Below the pieces are notes generated by a model. That model saw only the letters and a program-made list of their open reading frames with translations, was not told where the DNA came from and did no database searches. Both the position numbers and the translations under genes were made by a program. Source: an uncultured Pseudophaeobacter sp. (lineage in GTDB: Bacteria > Pseudomonadota > Alphaproteobacteria > Rhodobacterales > Rhodobacteraceae). Taken from it: a stretch of DNA of 64,000 nucleotides. This document shows positions 21,581-30,943 of this stretch, piece by piece. The DNA is taken from positions 44,595-108,594 of the forward strand of contig CAJQNB010000020.1 in the NCBI GenBank assembly GCA_905479575.1. Direction: 5' to 3'. The stretch's first letter is position 1. Every line of letters starts with the position of its first letter.

Positions 21581-23628
21581 GCCGCCTCAGAATTGGAAAC
21601 CTGAGCGCGGGCAGTCTGGCGGCGCTGATTGCGGTGAGTGCCGGGGCGCTCTGTCTGCTGCTCGAAGGGCTGATGCCTGGGGTGACAACCTTTCCCAAAG
21701 ACTGGGTGCTCCCCGCCACCGAAGGCGTGGGCACCGGCGTCAAGGGGACGCTGACCTATCTGAAACCCGCCGCGCGGATGTTTTCTGCCTTGATGGCCTA
21801 TCCCATGGCGGCCACCAACTATGTTCTGGCAGTGGTGCCCTGGCCGCTGCTGATCGCGGCCACTGTGGCCCTGGGCTGGCGTCTGGGCGGTATCAAGATG
21901 GCGTCAATGGCGGCGATCGGGTTGGGCCTGGTGGTGGCCTCTGGCTATTGGGTGCAGGGGATGAATACCCTGGCACTGGTTGCAGTGTCGGTGCCTTTGG
22001 CCCTGCTGGTGGGGGCGGGCATTGGCATTCTGGCCAATGAGTTTCCCCGCTTTCGCGAACCGGTTCAGGCCTTGCTGGATGTCATGCAGACGGTGCCGAC
22101 CTTTGCCTATCTGACGCCGCTATTGGTGCTGTTTGGCTTTGGCCCTGTTGTGGGGCTCATTGCCTCGGCGATCTATGCGGCGCCGCCGATGGCGCGCAAT
22201 GTGCTCTTGGGGTTGCAACGGGTTGAATCTGAGGTGAAAGAGGCTGCCGTCATGGCCGGTGGCACCCGGATGCAGCAGCTGTTTCAGGTCGAGATCCCAG
22301 CCGCCAAGGTGCAGATCATGGTGGGGGTCAACCAATGTCTGATGGCGGCCCTGTCGATGGTGATCATCGCCGCCGTCATCGGCGGCTTTAATGACATCGG
22401 CTGGGAAGTTCTGCTGACCATGCGCAAGGCACAGTTTGGCCCGGCGATGCTGGCGGGATCGGTCATTGTGGTGTTTGCCATCCTAATCGACCGGATGAGC
22501 GGCACACTGGCGCAGGAGCGGCGCCAGCTTTGGGATGGCCGTGTGTCCCTCGGTATTCTGGCGCTGGGCGTGATTGCCACCCTGCTGTTCTGGAGCCGTA
22601 TTGGCGACCCCGACAGCTATCAGCTGCTGGACCCGGTGGCCGATGGGCTGGACAGCTGGCTGACCGATGTCACCCGCTCCAATGCAGAGGCGCTGACCAG
22701 TTTCAAAAACGGCATCATGTTCTATGTGCTGCTGCCGCTGCGCATTGGTTTGGATCAGGCGATCCTGCCCTTTACCTGGGGCTTTCAGTGGACCGCAGCG
22801 ATGAGTCTCTGGTTCTATGCTGGCGCGGCTGTTTTGGGTGGGCTGTTGGCGCTGCGCGGTCAGGTGACCCTTGGGCTTGTGCTGCTGATTGCTGCCGGAA
22901 TTCTGGAAACGGGCGTGTCACAACTGCCCTGGCCCTTTGTCATCATCGGTGTTGGTGCGTTGTCCTGGGTGGCCGGGGGGGCGCGTCTGGCGCTGCTGTC
23001 GGTGATCTTGCTTGCCACTATTCTGCTCTCGGGCCTGTGGGAGCGCGCCTTGTTGTCGCTCTATCTGTCGGGGGCAGCGGTGTTTGCCTGCGCGGTGCTG
23101 GGCGGCGGTCTCGGCTTGCTCAGCGCGGTTTCTCCCATGGCCTGGCGGCTGGTGCGGCCGATTTGTGACATGTTGCAGACCATCCCGCTGTTTGTCTTCC
23201 TGATCCCGGTGCTGATGGTGTTCCAGATTGGTGAATTCTCGGCCTTTCTGGCGATCATCGCCTATGCGGTGGTGCCGATGATCCGCTACACCCGGCAGGG
23301 GCTGATCGCGACGCCGGACGAGATGATCGAGGCGGCCACCGCCTCGGGGGCGACGCGCTGGCAGATGATGCGGGATGTGCGGGCGCCCTATGCGGCGCCA
23401 ACCATCCTGCTGGGGCTGAACCAGACCATCCTCTATGCCTTTGCCATGCTGGTGATCGCGGCGCTGATCGGCACCACCGGCCTGGGCCAGTCGATCTATC
23501 TGGCGCTGGGGCAGGCGGATGTGGGGCTGGGCATATCAGCCGGGGCGGCCATGGCCATTCTGGCCTTGATTGCCGACCGCATCGTTCAGGGCTTTGCCGA
23601 AGAACGCAAAAGGGCGCTGGGCCTTTAA
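21577..23628 (+). CDS. Double-length ABC permease, glycine betaine/TMAO type
   Basis: 683 residues that contain two OpuAB/ProW-like permease domains in one chain. The first carries its ATPase-contact loop near residues 214-240 (VESEVKEAAVMAGGTRMQQL). The second carries the equivalent near 575-600 (TPDEMIEAATASGATRWQMM). About 14 or more hydrophobic segments are visible. Typical single permeases are 280-350 residues, so the fusion supplies both halves of the channel, matching the double-size permease described for the marine TMAO/betaine importers. It ends the operon; a strong hairpin follows (23634-23664). Confidence 0.88.
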   Translation: MSRLRIGNLSAGSLAALIAVSAGALCLLLEGLMPGVTTFPKDWVLPATEGVGTGVKGTLTYLKPAARMFSALMAYPMAATNYVLAVVPWPLLIAATVALGWRLGGIKMASMAAIGLGLVVASGYWVQGMNTLALVAVSVPLALLVGAGIGILANEFPRFREPVQALLDVMQTVPTFAYLTPLLVLFGFGPVVGLIASAIYAAPPMARNVLLGLQRVESEVKEAAVMAGGTRMQQLFQVEIPAAKVQIMVGVNQCLMAALSMVIIAAVIGGFNDIGWEVLLTMRKAQFGPAMLAGSVIVVFAILIDRMSGTLAQERRQLWDGRVSLGILALGVIATLLFWSRIGDPDSYQLLDPVADGLDSWLTDVTRSNAEALTSFKNGIMFYVLLPLRIGLDQAILPFTWGFQWTAAMSLWFYAGAAVLGGLLALRGQVTLGLVLLIAAGILETGVSQLPWPFVIIGVGALSWVAGGARLALLSVILLATILLSGLWERALLSLYLSGAAVFACAVLGGGLGLLSAVSPMAWRLVRPICDMLQTIPLFVFLIPVLMVFQIGEFSAFLAIIAYAVVPMIRYTRQGLIATPDEMIEAATASGATRWQMMRDVRAPYAAPTILLGLNQTILYAFAMLVIAALIGTTGLGQSIYLALGQADVGLGISAGAAMAILALIADRIVQGFAEERKRALGL

Positions 23629-23633
23629 CAGCG

Positions 23634-23664
23634 TTTCCCGCGCCCTGAATTGGGGCGCGGGAAA
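23634..23664. terminator. Strong GC hairpin after the permease gene
   Basis: TTTCCCGCGCCC and GGGCGCGGGAAA form a perfect 12-bp stem with a 7-base loop, six bases after the permease stop. No T run follows, so it is either a factor-assisted terminator or an RNA-processing/stability hairpin upstream of the DUF2478 gene. Confidence 0.5.
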
Positions 23665-23739
23665 ACCGCGCTGGCGTCAGGGACAAATTGCGGATAGCAC
23701 TTGAGGCGAAATTCCAAACCACTGATGAGAGGGCATTTG

Positions 23740-24255
23740 ATGCATCTGGCCTATGTCATGACCGAAACCCGTGGCGGCACCGACCGGCTGCTGAGCAGCC
23801 TGGCAGAGGCGTTGCACGCCAAAGGCATTGCGCTGGCGGGGATTGTACAAACCAATACCGAATGCAGCGATGACGCCCTGTGTGACATGGATGTGCGGGT
23901 GTTGCCCGATGGCGAGACCATTCGTATCTCGCAATCCCTGGGCGCTGGCGCCCGTGGGTGCCGGCTGAACCCAGAGGCGCTGGAGCAGGCGGTGGGGCAG
24001 GTGAGCAGCAGCCTGCAGGCAGAGCCCCGCCCACAGGTTTTGATCGTCAATAAATTCGGCAAACACGAAGCCGACGGCCGTGGCATGCGCCCGGTCATCG
24101 GAGAGGCTCTGGCCCAGGGGCTGGTTGTGGTGTCGGGCGTCAATCGCATGAATGTCGAAGCCTTCAAGGCCTTCTCTGACGGGATGGCGGTTCAGGGGGG
24201 CAGTGCGCTTGACGATCTGGTTGCCTGGGTCGAGGAGTCTCTGGCCCAGTCCTGA
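23740..24255 (+). CDS. DUF2478 protein
   Basis: 171 residues from the ATG at 23740, which has the ribosome site GAGAGGG; a frame open from 23701 adds 13 residues without a good site. The stretches AYVMTETRGGTDRLLSSLAE, CDMDVRVLPDG, ISQSLGAGARGC, LIVNKFGKHEADGRG and VVVSGVNRMN are typical of DUF2478, a P-loop-like family often found near molybdate or molybdopterin genes in alphaproteobacteria. The classic Walker lysine is not evident. Function is unknown; the gene has no clear partner here, except that it follows the transporter operon on the same strand. Confidence 0.75.
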   Translation: MHLAYVMTETRGGTDRLLSSLAEALHAKGIALAGIVQTNTECSDDALCDMDVRVLPDGETIRISQSLGAGARGCRLNPEALEQAVGQVSSSLQAEPRPQVLIVNKFGKHEADGRGMRPVIGEALAQGLVVVSGVNRMNVEAFKAFSDGMAVQGGSALDDLVAWVEESLAQS

Positions 24256-24604
24256 GCGTCTTTTGAACGCAGACTGACAGGGGGGCAGAGCCAGAGTGGA
24301 GGCCCATGCGGCCCCCGTGAACTGCGATCCTTTGGTCCGTGTCCATGATCGCTACCAGGTACACACCCCCAGGTCGCGCGGGGATGTCTTTAAGTTTGTA
24401 TAGATCTTAGCAGGCTGTCCGGTTTTGCCGGACCTCTTCACGTTGACATGGGCGGTCGGGCTCCATTTTGCTGCAATCTCTATTGAATAGAATTGACGGG
24501 TTTCAACTGCGGGGGGAGAACAACAACACCCTGTTTCATCTTTATAGCGCCTGGAGCAGCCCAAGGTCCACATGGCCAATCAAAGCTCCATATGGGCCAA
24601 TGGC
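24256..24604. other. Convergent intergenic region
   Basis: 349 bases between DUF2478 and the hybrid kinase, which point towards each other. A GTCCGG-TTTTG-CCGGAC hairpin at 24417-24433 could end transcription from either side. No RNA gene was recognised. Confidence 0.5.
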
Positions 24605-27076
24605 TTAGTCGGGGTGCTGTAGGATCAGCGGGGCGTGCTGGGGCGGCATCTTTGCCCGTAGACGTGCCAGGCAGGCTGACAGGTCTTGAAATCGGATCGG
24701 TTTGGTCAACACCTCATCAAAACCCGCCGCGAAAAGCCCGTCAATCTGGTCGGGCAAGGCATTGGCAGTACAGGCTATTGCGGGGGGCATGGGCGCGTTT
24801 GTTTGTGATACCTGGCGTCGGATCGCTGCAAGGGCTTCTAAGCCGCTCATGTTTGGCATCGAGATATCAAACAACAGACACTCCGCCGCGTGGTCGCGCC
24901 AGGCTTCCACGGCCTCCTGCCCGTCAGAGCACATGATCAGGGTGTGGTTCAGCTTTGACAGCATCTTGCGCAGGATGAGACGGTTGGTGGCGTTGTCTTC
25001 TGCCACCAGAATACGCAGGGGCGCCTCCGGCGTGCAGGTCTGTTCTGTGGCATCAGCGCCTGTTGTATTGCGGTCTGTATTATCGCGGTCTTTGGTCTGC
25101 AGGATAGGGGCCAACGGCAAGATGACTTGCGCTTTGGTGCCCAGGCCGTGCTGGGAGTCCATGTGAAAGTCACCGCCCATTTTCCTGACCAGCTCAGAGA
25201 CGATCGCCAGTCCCAGCCCGGTTCCGCCAAAGGTGCGGGTAATGGAGTTGTCCGCCTGCTCGAACTTGTTGCTTACCCGCCGCAGCTGCTCCGGCGTCAT
25301 GCCGATCCCCGTGTCACTGATGCCTAAGCGAATACCGCCCTGCGCCGTCACTTGCCCCGACAGGGTGACGCGCCCCTGGGTGGTGAATTTCAGTGCGTTT
25401 CCACACAGGTTATGCAGCACCTGGCCAATGCGTCGTGCATCACCGATCCATTGCCCGTCCAGCGCGGGTGACAGGTCTAGCTGCAGCTCGAGCCCTTTCT
25501 GCTGGGCAACGATTTGGTGAATACGTGCTACGTCCCGCAACACCTTCGCGGGGGTGAAGGGGGCTGCGTCATAGGTTTCCTTGCCGGATTCGATACGCGC
25601 CAGATCCAGGATGTCATTGAGAATACTCAGCAACCCTTCGGCAGAGCCATGCACAGCTTCAACCATTTCGCGCTGGCTGGAATCGAGTTCGGTTTGCGAT
25701 ATCATCTGTATCAGCCCGAGTATGCCGTTCATGGGCGTTCGGATTTCATGGCTCATATTGGCCAGGAATGCCGACTTGGCCGCATTGGCGGCCTCTGCCT
25801 GCGCCCGCGCCTGATTGAGCTCCGTGACATCCACCCGCAGCCCGACACAGCCACCGTCCGGGGTGCGCTGTTCAAAGACCCGAAAGGCGCGCCCGTCTTG
25901 TAAGGTGACGAGATTGGATCCCGAAGGGTTGCGAAAGGCCTGCAAGCGCTCTTGCACAAACTCTTCTTCACGTCCTTCGGTTCCGGCGTAAAACCCCTCA
26001 GATGCGGCCTGACGTAAAATAGCGGCAAAGTCTGCGCCTGGCTTTACCAAAGGGGCGGTTTGTTTCGAGAACATCTCGACATAGCGGCTGTTGGAGAGAA
26101 CCAAGCGTTCGTCGGCGTCGAAGTACACAAAGCCATCGGTCAGGGCTTCGATCGCCGCCTGCAATCTGGCATGGGCGTCCTGGGCTGCGATTTCGGCGGC
26201 GGCGCGTTCTGTTGTATCCTGCACATAGGCCACAATCATCGGCGAGGCGTTGAACACTTTATGCAAAGTGATGTCCACCGGATACCTTGACCCGTCTGCC
26301 CGCTGCAACTGGGTGTTCGTTTTCCCGTAGGTCTGCTTGCTGTTCATCAGGGTTTGAACGGTCTTTTCAAAGCGTTCTGCAGTGAGCAGCGGATTAAGCT
26401 CCAGCGGTGTCATATGGGTCAGACGGTTCATCGAATACCCGGTGTTTTTCCGTGCAGCCCGGTTGCCCAGAACAAATTTCCAGGTGTTGGGATCTATGAC
26501 ATAGATCTCCTCCGGGCTCTCCTCCAAGATGCCCGACCAAAACGCGATCCGGGTATTTTTGGAAACGGTTTCTGCAAGTGTTTGTTTGTCACGATGTGCT
26601 TTCAACAGCGCTGTTACTGCTGCGCTGATCTTTTCCAGATCAGAGATAACTTTGGGCGAAAAGCTGTTGGGGTCCTGTCCCATCGCACAGACTGTCCCAA
26701 TAGGAAGGCCCGGTTCGGTCTCCAGAAGAACCCCCACATAAGATCGGATGTAGGGAGGCCCCAATACGAATGGATTTTCAGCGAACCGTTCATCCTGGCA
26801 TGCGTCTGGCACGACCAATGTGGAGCCGCTGTTGACCGCATGCACAGACATGGAGTCCTGGCGTGTGATTTTGCGCATGGGCCCCACTCCGGTCTTTGCC
26901 AGGAAGACCTGTTCGCGTTCCCCCACGATAGAGATAAGAGCTGCTTCGGTCCCTGCGACCTGTGCGGCCAGGTCACAAAGACCCTGAATTTCCGGAAAAT
27001 GGTCACGAAAATCTATGCGTAACTTGGCAATAGATTGCAGTCGTGTCCGATCATCGAGAAACTTGGGGGTGATCAT
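24605..27076 (-). CDS. Soluble hybrid histidine kinase (GAF-PAS-PAS-HisKA-HATPase-REC)
   Basis: 823 residues without a signal or membrane segment. A GAF domain (about 20-165) is followed by a PAS domain (about 180-295), a second PAS-like domain (about 305-420), HisKA with His443 (NMSHEIRTPMNG), HATPase (about 545-665, with NLCGNALKFT and GGTGLGLAIV) and a receiver (about 695-815) with Asp737 (CLLFDISMPNMSG). As with the kinase at 5805, no HPt domain is attached and no partner regulator is adjacent. The cytosolic GAF/PAS input suggests an internal signal such as redox state, light or a small ligand; no cofactor-binding Cys of an LOV or phytochrome type was identified. Confidence 0.9.
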   Translation of the reverse strand: MITPKFLDDRTRLQSIAKLRIDFRDHFPEIQGLCDLAAQVAGTEAALISIVGEREQVFLAKTGVGPMRKITRQDSMSVHAVNSGSTLVVPDACQDERFAENPFVLGPPYIRSYVGVLLETEPGLPIGTVCAMGQDPNSFSPKVISDLEKISAAVTALLKAHRDKQTLAETVSKNTRIAFWSGILEESPEEIYVIDPNTWKFVLGNRAARKNTGYSMNRLTHMTPLELNPLLTAERFEKTVQTLMNSKQTYGKTNTQLQRADGSRYPVDITLHKVFNASPMIVAYVQDTTERAAAEIAAQDAHARLQAAIEALTDGFVYFDADERLVLSNSRYVEMFSKQTAPLVKPGADFAAILRQAASEGFYAGTEGREEEFVQERLQAFRNPSGSNLVTLQDGRAFRVFEQRTPDGGCVGLRVDVTELNQARAQAEAANAAKSAFLANMSHEIRTPMNGILGLIQMISQTELDSSQREMVEAVHGSAEGLLSILNDILDLARIESGKETYDAAPFTPAKVLRDVARIHQIVAQQKGLELQLDLSPALDGQWIGDARRIGQVLHNLCGNALKFTTQGRVTLSGQVTAQGGIRLGISDTGIGMTPEQLRRVSNKFEQADNSITRTFGGTGLGLAIVSELVRKMGGDFHMDSQHGLGTKAQVILPLAPILQTKDRDNTDRNTTGADATEQTCTPEAPLRILVAEDNATNRLILRKMLSKLNHTLIMCSDGQEAVEAWRDHAAECLLFDISMPNMSGLEALAAIRRQVSQTNAPMPPAIACTANALPDQIDGLFAAGFDEVLTKPIRFQDLSACLARLRAKMPPQHAPLILQHPD

Positions 27077-27457
27077 ATTTGTCCATTCAGATCCGGGGAA
27101 CCATTTTGCTTCGCAGACTATATGCGGCAGGTTCTTTAAGAAACTTCAATAGATGCGTCATTGCGCCCCTGATCAATCTTACCCCGTTTGGACCTGCTTT
27201 GTTTTGGGGGCATAACCTGTGTCTTCCCATTTTCACGGGAAAATTGATGTACTGGCCGTAGCCAAATTGAGCGTATTTGCGGAGCTGTATCCGGTTTTAA
27301 ATAGCATAGGCCTGCGTCTGAAAACGGTGAAAGAGACCAAAGGCGCGGTGATCGTGATCTGAGCCGCGTTAAATGCAACCCCCTGTGGATCATGCTGCCG
27401 CGCCGGTCTCAGGCGTCACAGCGTTTTGGGCATGTCTGGCCCTCAGCCTGAAAGAAA

Positions 27458-27484
27458 CGCCCCCTCCCCAAGGGGGAGGAGGCG
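27458..27484 (-). terminator. Rho-independent terminator of the FAH/TRAP operon
   Basis: On the minus strand a GC-rich stem (CGCCTCCTCCCCC against GGGGAGGGGGCG, one bulge) with a two-base TT loop is followed by TTTCTTTC. It lies about 140 bases after the last gene of the minus-strand operon. Confidence 0.6.
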
Positions 27485-27569
27485 CTTTGGGCTAACTGAT
27501 TTTTGCAACGATGCGCTTTTGTGCAGGAAACGCGTCTGTTGAATGGGGGCAAGAAGGCCAATCTTGCCC

Positions 27570-27621
27570 CACTGGTAGGCCCCACTGGTAGGCCTGTCTG
27601 GTAGGCCCGTTTGGTAGGCCC
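27570..27621. repeat. 13-bp tandem repeat, four copies
   Basis: GGTAGGC starts at 27574, 27587, 27600 and 27613, an exact 13-bp period. The unit on the minus strand is close to GCCTACCAGTGGG. It fills the few bases directly after the FAH-family stop codon (27627), before the terminator. Confidence 0.85.
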
Positions 27622-27626
27622 GTCGC

Positions 27627-28604
27627 TTAGGTGACGATCTGCACTGATTGCGCGATCTCGCCAAACAAACTGTCACCGCTACCCATCTCCACCCGCATCA
27701 CCACCGTGTCGCCGTGTTGCATAAAGGGCGTGTTTCCCGCGCCCTGGGCGATGGCTTCGATGGCCCGTTTCTCAGCGATGCAGCTTGACCCGACGCTTTC
27801 ATAGTCCTTGTTTGACACAGTTCCCGACCCGATGATCGTGCCTGCGGGCAGGTCGCGGGAATAGGCGGCATGGGCGATCAATTCGTCAAAACCAAACTTC
27901 ATTTCATCGCCGTTTGTGCGGCCAAAGGCGACGCCGTTGCGCTCGACCTGCAAAGGCAGACAGACCCGGCAATCGCGCCAGGCATCGCCCAATTCATCCG
28001 GGGTCACCGCAAAAGGCGCCATGGCGCAGGCGGGTTTGCAGTGCAGCCAGCCAAAGCCGGTGGCCATTTCTGTGGGGCCGATGGCCCGCAGGCTCCAGTC
28101 GTTGATCAACACGATCAGACGGATGTATTGTGCCGCGTCCTTGGCTTTGGTGCCCATGGGCACAGCGTCCAGAATGACGCCGTATTCGCCCTCAAAATCA
28201 ATGCCATCATCGGCTGACGGAAACAGCGCGGCGGCAGTTGGCGCCAAAAAGCGGTCCGACATGCCCTGATACATCAGCGGGCGCTCGTTGAGGCCGACTT
28301 CGGGGTGGCCCCATGCTTTCTGGATCAAAAACGCATGTGTTTCAAAGGCGGACCCGTCGAGCCACTGCCAGGCGCGCGGCAGAGGCGACAGGGCTTCTGC
28401 CGGGTCAAGATCAATCGCGCCAGCAAGGCTGCCCGCCTCAAGTGCGGCGTATTGGGTGCGCCACTGGCTGGCATTGTCCGCCCAGGTTTCAAGCGCCTGT
28501 TGCAAGGTGCGTGCTGTGTCGGCAGCAATGGCACGTCTGCCGTCCTGCGATACAATATGAAGGCGCCCATCTGGGCTGCCATCGGCAAGGGTGACAAATT
28601 TCAT
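27627..28604 (-). CDS. Fumarylacetoacetate hydrolase-family protein
   Basis: 325 residues from the ATG at 28604, which has the ribosome site AGAGGA. Metal-binding E-x-E (DFEGEYGVIL) and the later D, K and G residues (VLINDWSLRAI, GWLHCKPACAMAP, GSGTVSNKDYESVGSSC) are those of the FAH C-terminal hydrolase fold. It resembles the bacterial group of about 325-340 residues that cleaves 3,5-diketo acids such as fumarylacetoacetate. No homogentisate dioxygenase is adjacent, so another oxo-acid is possible. It is last in an operon with a cyclase-family hydrolase and a TRAP transporter. Confidence 0.82.
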   Translation of the reverse strand: MKFVTLADGSPDGRLHIVSQDGRRAIAADTARTLQQALETWADNASQWRTQYAALEAGSLAGAIDLDPAEALSPLPRAWQWLDGSAFETHAFLIQKAWGHPEVGLNERPLMYQGMSDRFLAPTAAALFPSADDGIDFEGEYGVILDAVPMGTKAKDAAQYIRLIVLINDWSLRAIGPTEMATGFGWLHCKPACAMAPFAVTPDELGDAWRDCRVCLPLQVERNGVAFGRTNGDEMKFGFDELIAHAAYSRDLPAGTIIGSGTVSNKDYESVGSSCIAEKRAIEAIAQGAGNTPFMQHGDTVVMRVEMGSGDSLFGEIAQSVQIVT

Positions 28605-28843
28605 GCGGTCATATCCTCTTGGGGTCGGGGGCGGCGTGAGCCCATGTGGCCCACTGTTGCGCCGTTTATGATTGTTTTTGGTGCGGGCCTGCACGCCGGT
28701 CGCGCCTGGGCGCAGCGCCGTGCAGGGGCAGCGGTAGATGCCCGCCAGTTGTTTGATACCAGTCGTAAGATAGCTGTCGGCGGCGCGCTAACCCCTAGGG
28801 GGCGGGGTGCCAACATGGGGGCCGTGACGCTGTGCGAGCCTGG

Positions 28844-29614
28844 CTAGTCTTTGATGGTGGCCACGGGGCGGCACCATCCGGCGCTGGCGCCTTTGACCTT
28901 TACGGGAAAGCAGATGACGTCAAACCCGGTGGCAGGCAGCGTGTCCAGGGCGGCCATCTTTTCCATGTGACAATAGCCGTGAACCATGCCCGCGCGGTGC
29001 CCCTCCCAGATCAGCGAGGCGTCACCGGTTTCGGCCACTTTCTTGGCCGTTTCGGTAAAGGGTGCGTCCCAGCTCCAGGCGTCGGTGCCAGTCACCCGCA
29101 CGCCACGACTGGTGAGATAAACCGTGGCTTCACGCCCCATGCCGCAGCCGGTGCCCACATAGGCCGGCGTGCCATAGGCCTCTGCGGCTGAGGTATTCAC
29201 CAGCACAATATCGCCGGGGCTTAGCTGGTGGCCAATGCGGCTCAGCTCTGCCGCCACATCCGCAGCCGTGGCCACATAGCCGTTGGCAAAATGGCGAAAA
29301 TCCAGTTTGACCCCAGGACCCATGCACCAGTCCAGCGGGATCTCGTCGATGGTGATCGCCCGCGCGCCCTGGTCCATGGTCGAGTGAAAGTGATAGGGCG
29401 CGTCCAGATGGGTGCCATTGTGGGTGCTGAGGGTGACCTCTTCCACGGCCCAGCCCTCGCCGCCCGGCAGTTGATCGCGGTTTACCCCGGGAAAGAACTG
29501 GAGCACCTGGTCGGCCGAGTCATTGTGGCCGATGTAATTGATCTTTGGCCCCAATCCGGGGGGGTCGGCATAGTCGGTGTTTTCCAAAGGCCGCGACAGG
29601 TCGATGAGTTTCAT
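28844..29614 (-). CDS. Cyclase-family (kynurenine formamidase-like) hydrolase
   Basis: 256 residues of the PF04199 cyclase family. The metal site H-x-G-T-H-x-D-x-P-x-H is visible as STHNGTHLDAPYHFHSTM near residues 64-81. Relatives include kynurenine formamidase, isatin hydrolase and polyketide cyclase-like enzymes, all metal-dependent hydrolases of amides or lactam rings. It lies between the FAH-family protein and the TRAP permease, all on the minus strand, so it probably acts on the imported substrate before FAH. I cannot choose between formamidase and isatin-hydrolase type from sequence alone. Confidence 0.8.
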   Translation of the reverse strand: MKLIDLSRPLENTDYADPPGLGPKINYIGHNDSADQVLQFFPGVNRDQLPGGEGWAVEEVTLSTHNGTHLDAPYHFHSTMDQGARAITIDEIPLDWCMGPGVKLDFRHFANGYVATAADVAAELSRIGHQLSPGDIVLVNTSAAEAYGTPAYVGTGCGMGREATVYLTSRGVRVTGTDAWSWDAPFTETAKKVAETGDASLIWEGHRAGMVHGYCHMEKMAALDTLPATGFDVICFPVKVKGASAGWCRPVATIKD

Positions 29615-29632
29615 AAAGGTCTCCGGTAAAAT

Positions 29633-30943
29633 TTAGCGCCCTAACAGGCCGGTTGCGATGATGGGAAAGGCGATGACAAGCGCGAGGCAGATCAGCATCA
29701 TCGCTGCAAAAGGGGCGGCGCCGATGAAGATGTCCTTGAGGCTGATATTGGGGTCATTGAGGCTGGATTTGATCACATAGACCGATATGCCAAAGGGCGG
29801 CGTCAGCAGCCCGATCTCGACTGCGATCACGGTGATCACCCCGAACCAGACCAGATCCACATTCATGCTCACCATCACTGGCAGCATCAGCGGTACAAGG
29901 ATCAACATGATTGATCCGCTGTCGAGGATCATTCCAAACAGGATCACCACCACCACATAGAGCAAGATGATCGCCAGCAGGCTGATCTCGGCGGTGGCCA
30001 CCATGGTGCCAAAGGTGCGCGGCACGCCCGAGAAGGCCAGCATGCGGGAATACATTTGTGCCGCAATGATCAGAAAGGAGATGGCGGCGGTAATCAGCCC
30101 CGTTTCCACCAGCACCCGCCACAGGGCATCAAGGGACAGGCGGCGTTTTGCAACACCAATGATAAGCGCCCCCGCGACGCCCACAGCGCCTGCTTCGACG
30201 GGGGTGAACATGCCGCCATACAGCCCGCCCAGAACGAGGCTGATCAACAGGGCGATGGGCATCCCTTTGGCAAGAACCTCGGAGGCGGGCATATGGTCAC
30301 TGTCCGCACTGAGGTTTTTGCCGATGAACCCGGGGGCAAAATAGGCCATCAGGATTGTGCCTGCGGCAAACAAGCCGGCCAACAGCAGCCCCGGCCCCAG
30401 ACTAGCAAGGAACAGATCACCGATAGATTGCTCGGTGAGCAGCCCATAGAGGATCATCAACAGCGAGGGCGGGATCAACATTCCCAACACCGAACTCCCC
30501 GCGACCACGCCGACGGAAAACCGGGTGGTGTAGCCGTGCCGCCGCAGTTCCGGCACCGCGATTTTGGTGAACACGGCAGCAGAAGCGATGGAAATGCCGG
30601 TGATTGCTGCAAAGATGGTATTGGCGGCGATGGTGCCGATGCCAAGCCCGCCTTTGATGCGTTTGAACATGGCATTGGCAACGTCAAAGGCATCGCGCCC
30701 CATGCCGCTTTCTGACACGAGAAACCCCATCAGAACAAACACCGGCACGACGCCGAAAAAGTAGCTGGAGATCGCATCGTTTGCTGCAAGGCCCAGCATC
30801 TTGGCCGCCAGCAAAGGCGTGCCTTTGATCGCCCAAACACCGACAAAGGAGCACAGGATCAGTGCGATGGGGACATAAAGCCCGCCCAGAACCAGCCCGC
30901 CCATGAAAAACAGGCTCAGGATACCGATGGCAAAATCTGTCAT
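29633..30943 (-). CDS. TRAP transporter large permease (DctM family)
   Basis: 436-residue membrane protein of the DctM/SiaM-M type with about 11-12 hydrophobic segments. Landmarks include a first helix FAIGILSLFFMGGLVLGGL, GISIASAAVFTKIAVPELRRHGY, the re-entrant region VVAGSSVLGMLIPPSLLMIL, and the late GLLTPPFGISVYVIKS. It forms the sodium-coupled channel of a solute importer together with the small permease upstream and the periplasmic DctP-like protein. Confidence 0.92.
   Translation of the reverse strand: MTDFAIGILSLFFMGGLVLGGLYVPIALILCSFVGVWAIKGTPLLAAKMLGLAANDAISSYFFGVVPVFVLMGFLVSESGMGRDAFDVANAMFKRIKGGLGIGTIAANTIFAAITGISIASAAVFTKIAVPELRRHGYTTRFSVGVVAGSSVLGMLIPPSLLMILYGLLTEQSIGDLFLASLGPGLLLAGLFAAGTILMAYFAPGFIGKNLSADSDHMPASEVLAKGMPIALLISLVLGGLYGGMFTPVEAGAVGVAGALIIGVAKRRLSLDALWRVLVETGLITAAISFLIIAAQMYSRMLAFSGVPRTFGTMVATAEISLLAIILLYVVVVILFGMILDSGSIMLILVPLMLPVMVSMNVDLVWFGVITVIAVEIGLLTPPFGISVYVIKSSLNDPNISLKDIFIGAAPFAAMMLICLALVIAFPIIATGLLGR

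Larger units (their letters stand above)
27077..27626. other. Intergenic region with repeats and a terminator
   Basis: 550 bases without a supported gene. The left part would hold the kinase promoter (minus strand). The right part is the 3' region of the FAH-family gene, with a strong terminator (27458-27484) and a four-copy 13-bp tandem repeat (27570-27621). Confidence 0.6.

Noticed and set aside
27570..27621. CRISPR-like array
   Set aside because: Repeat unit is only 13 bases without spacers, and no cas gene is near.
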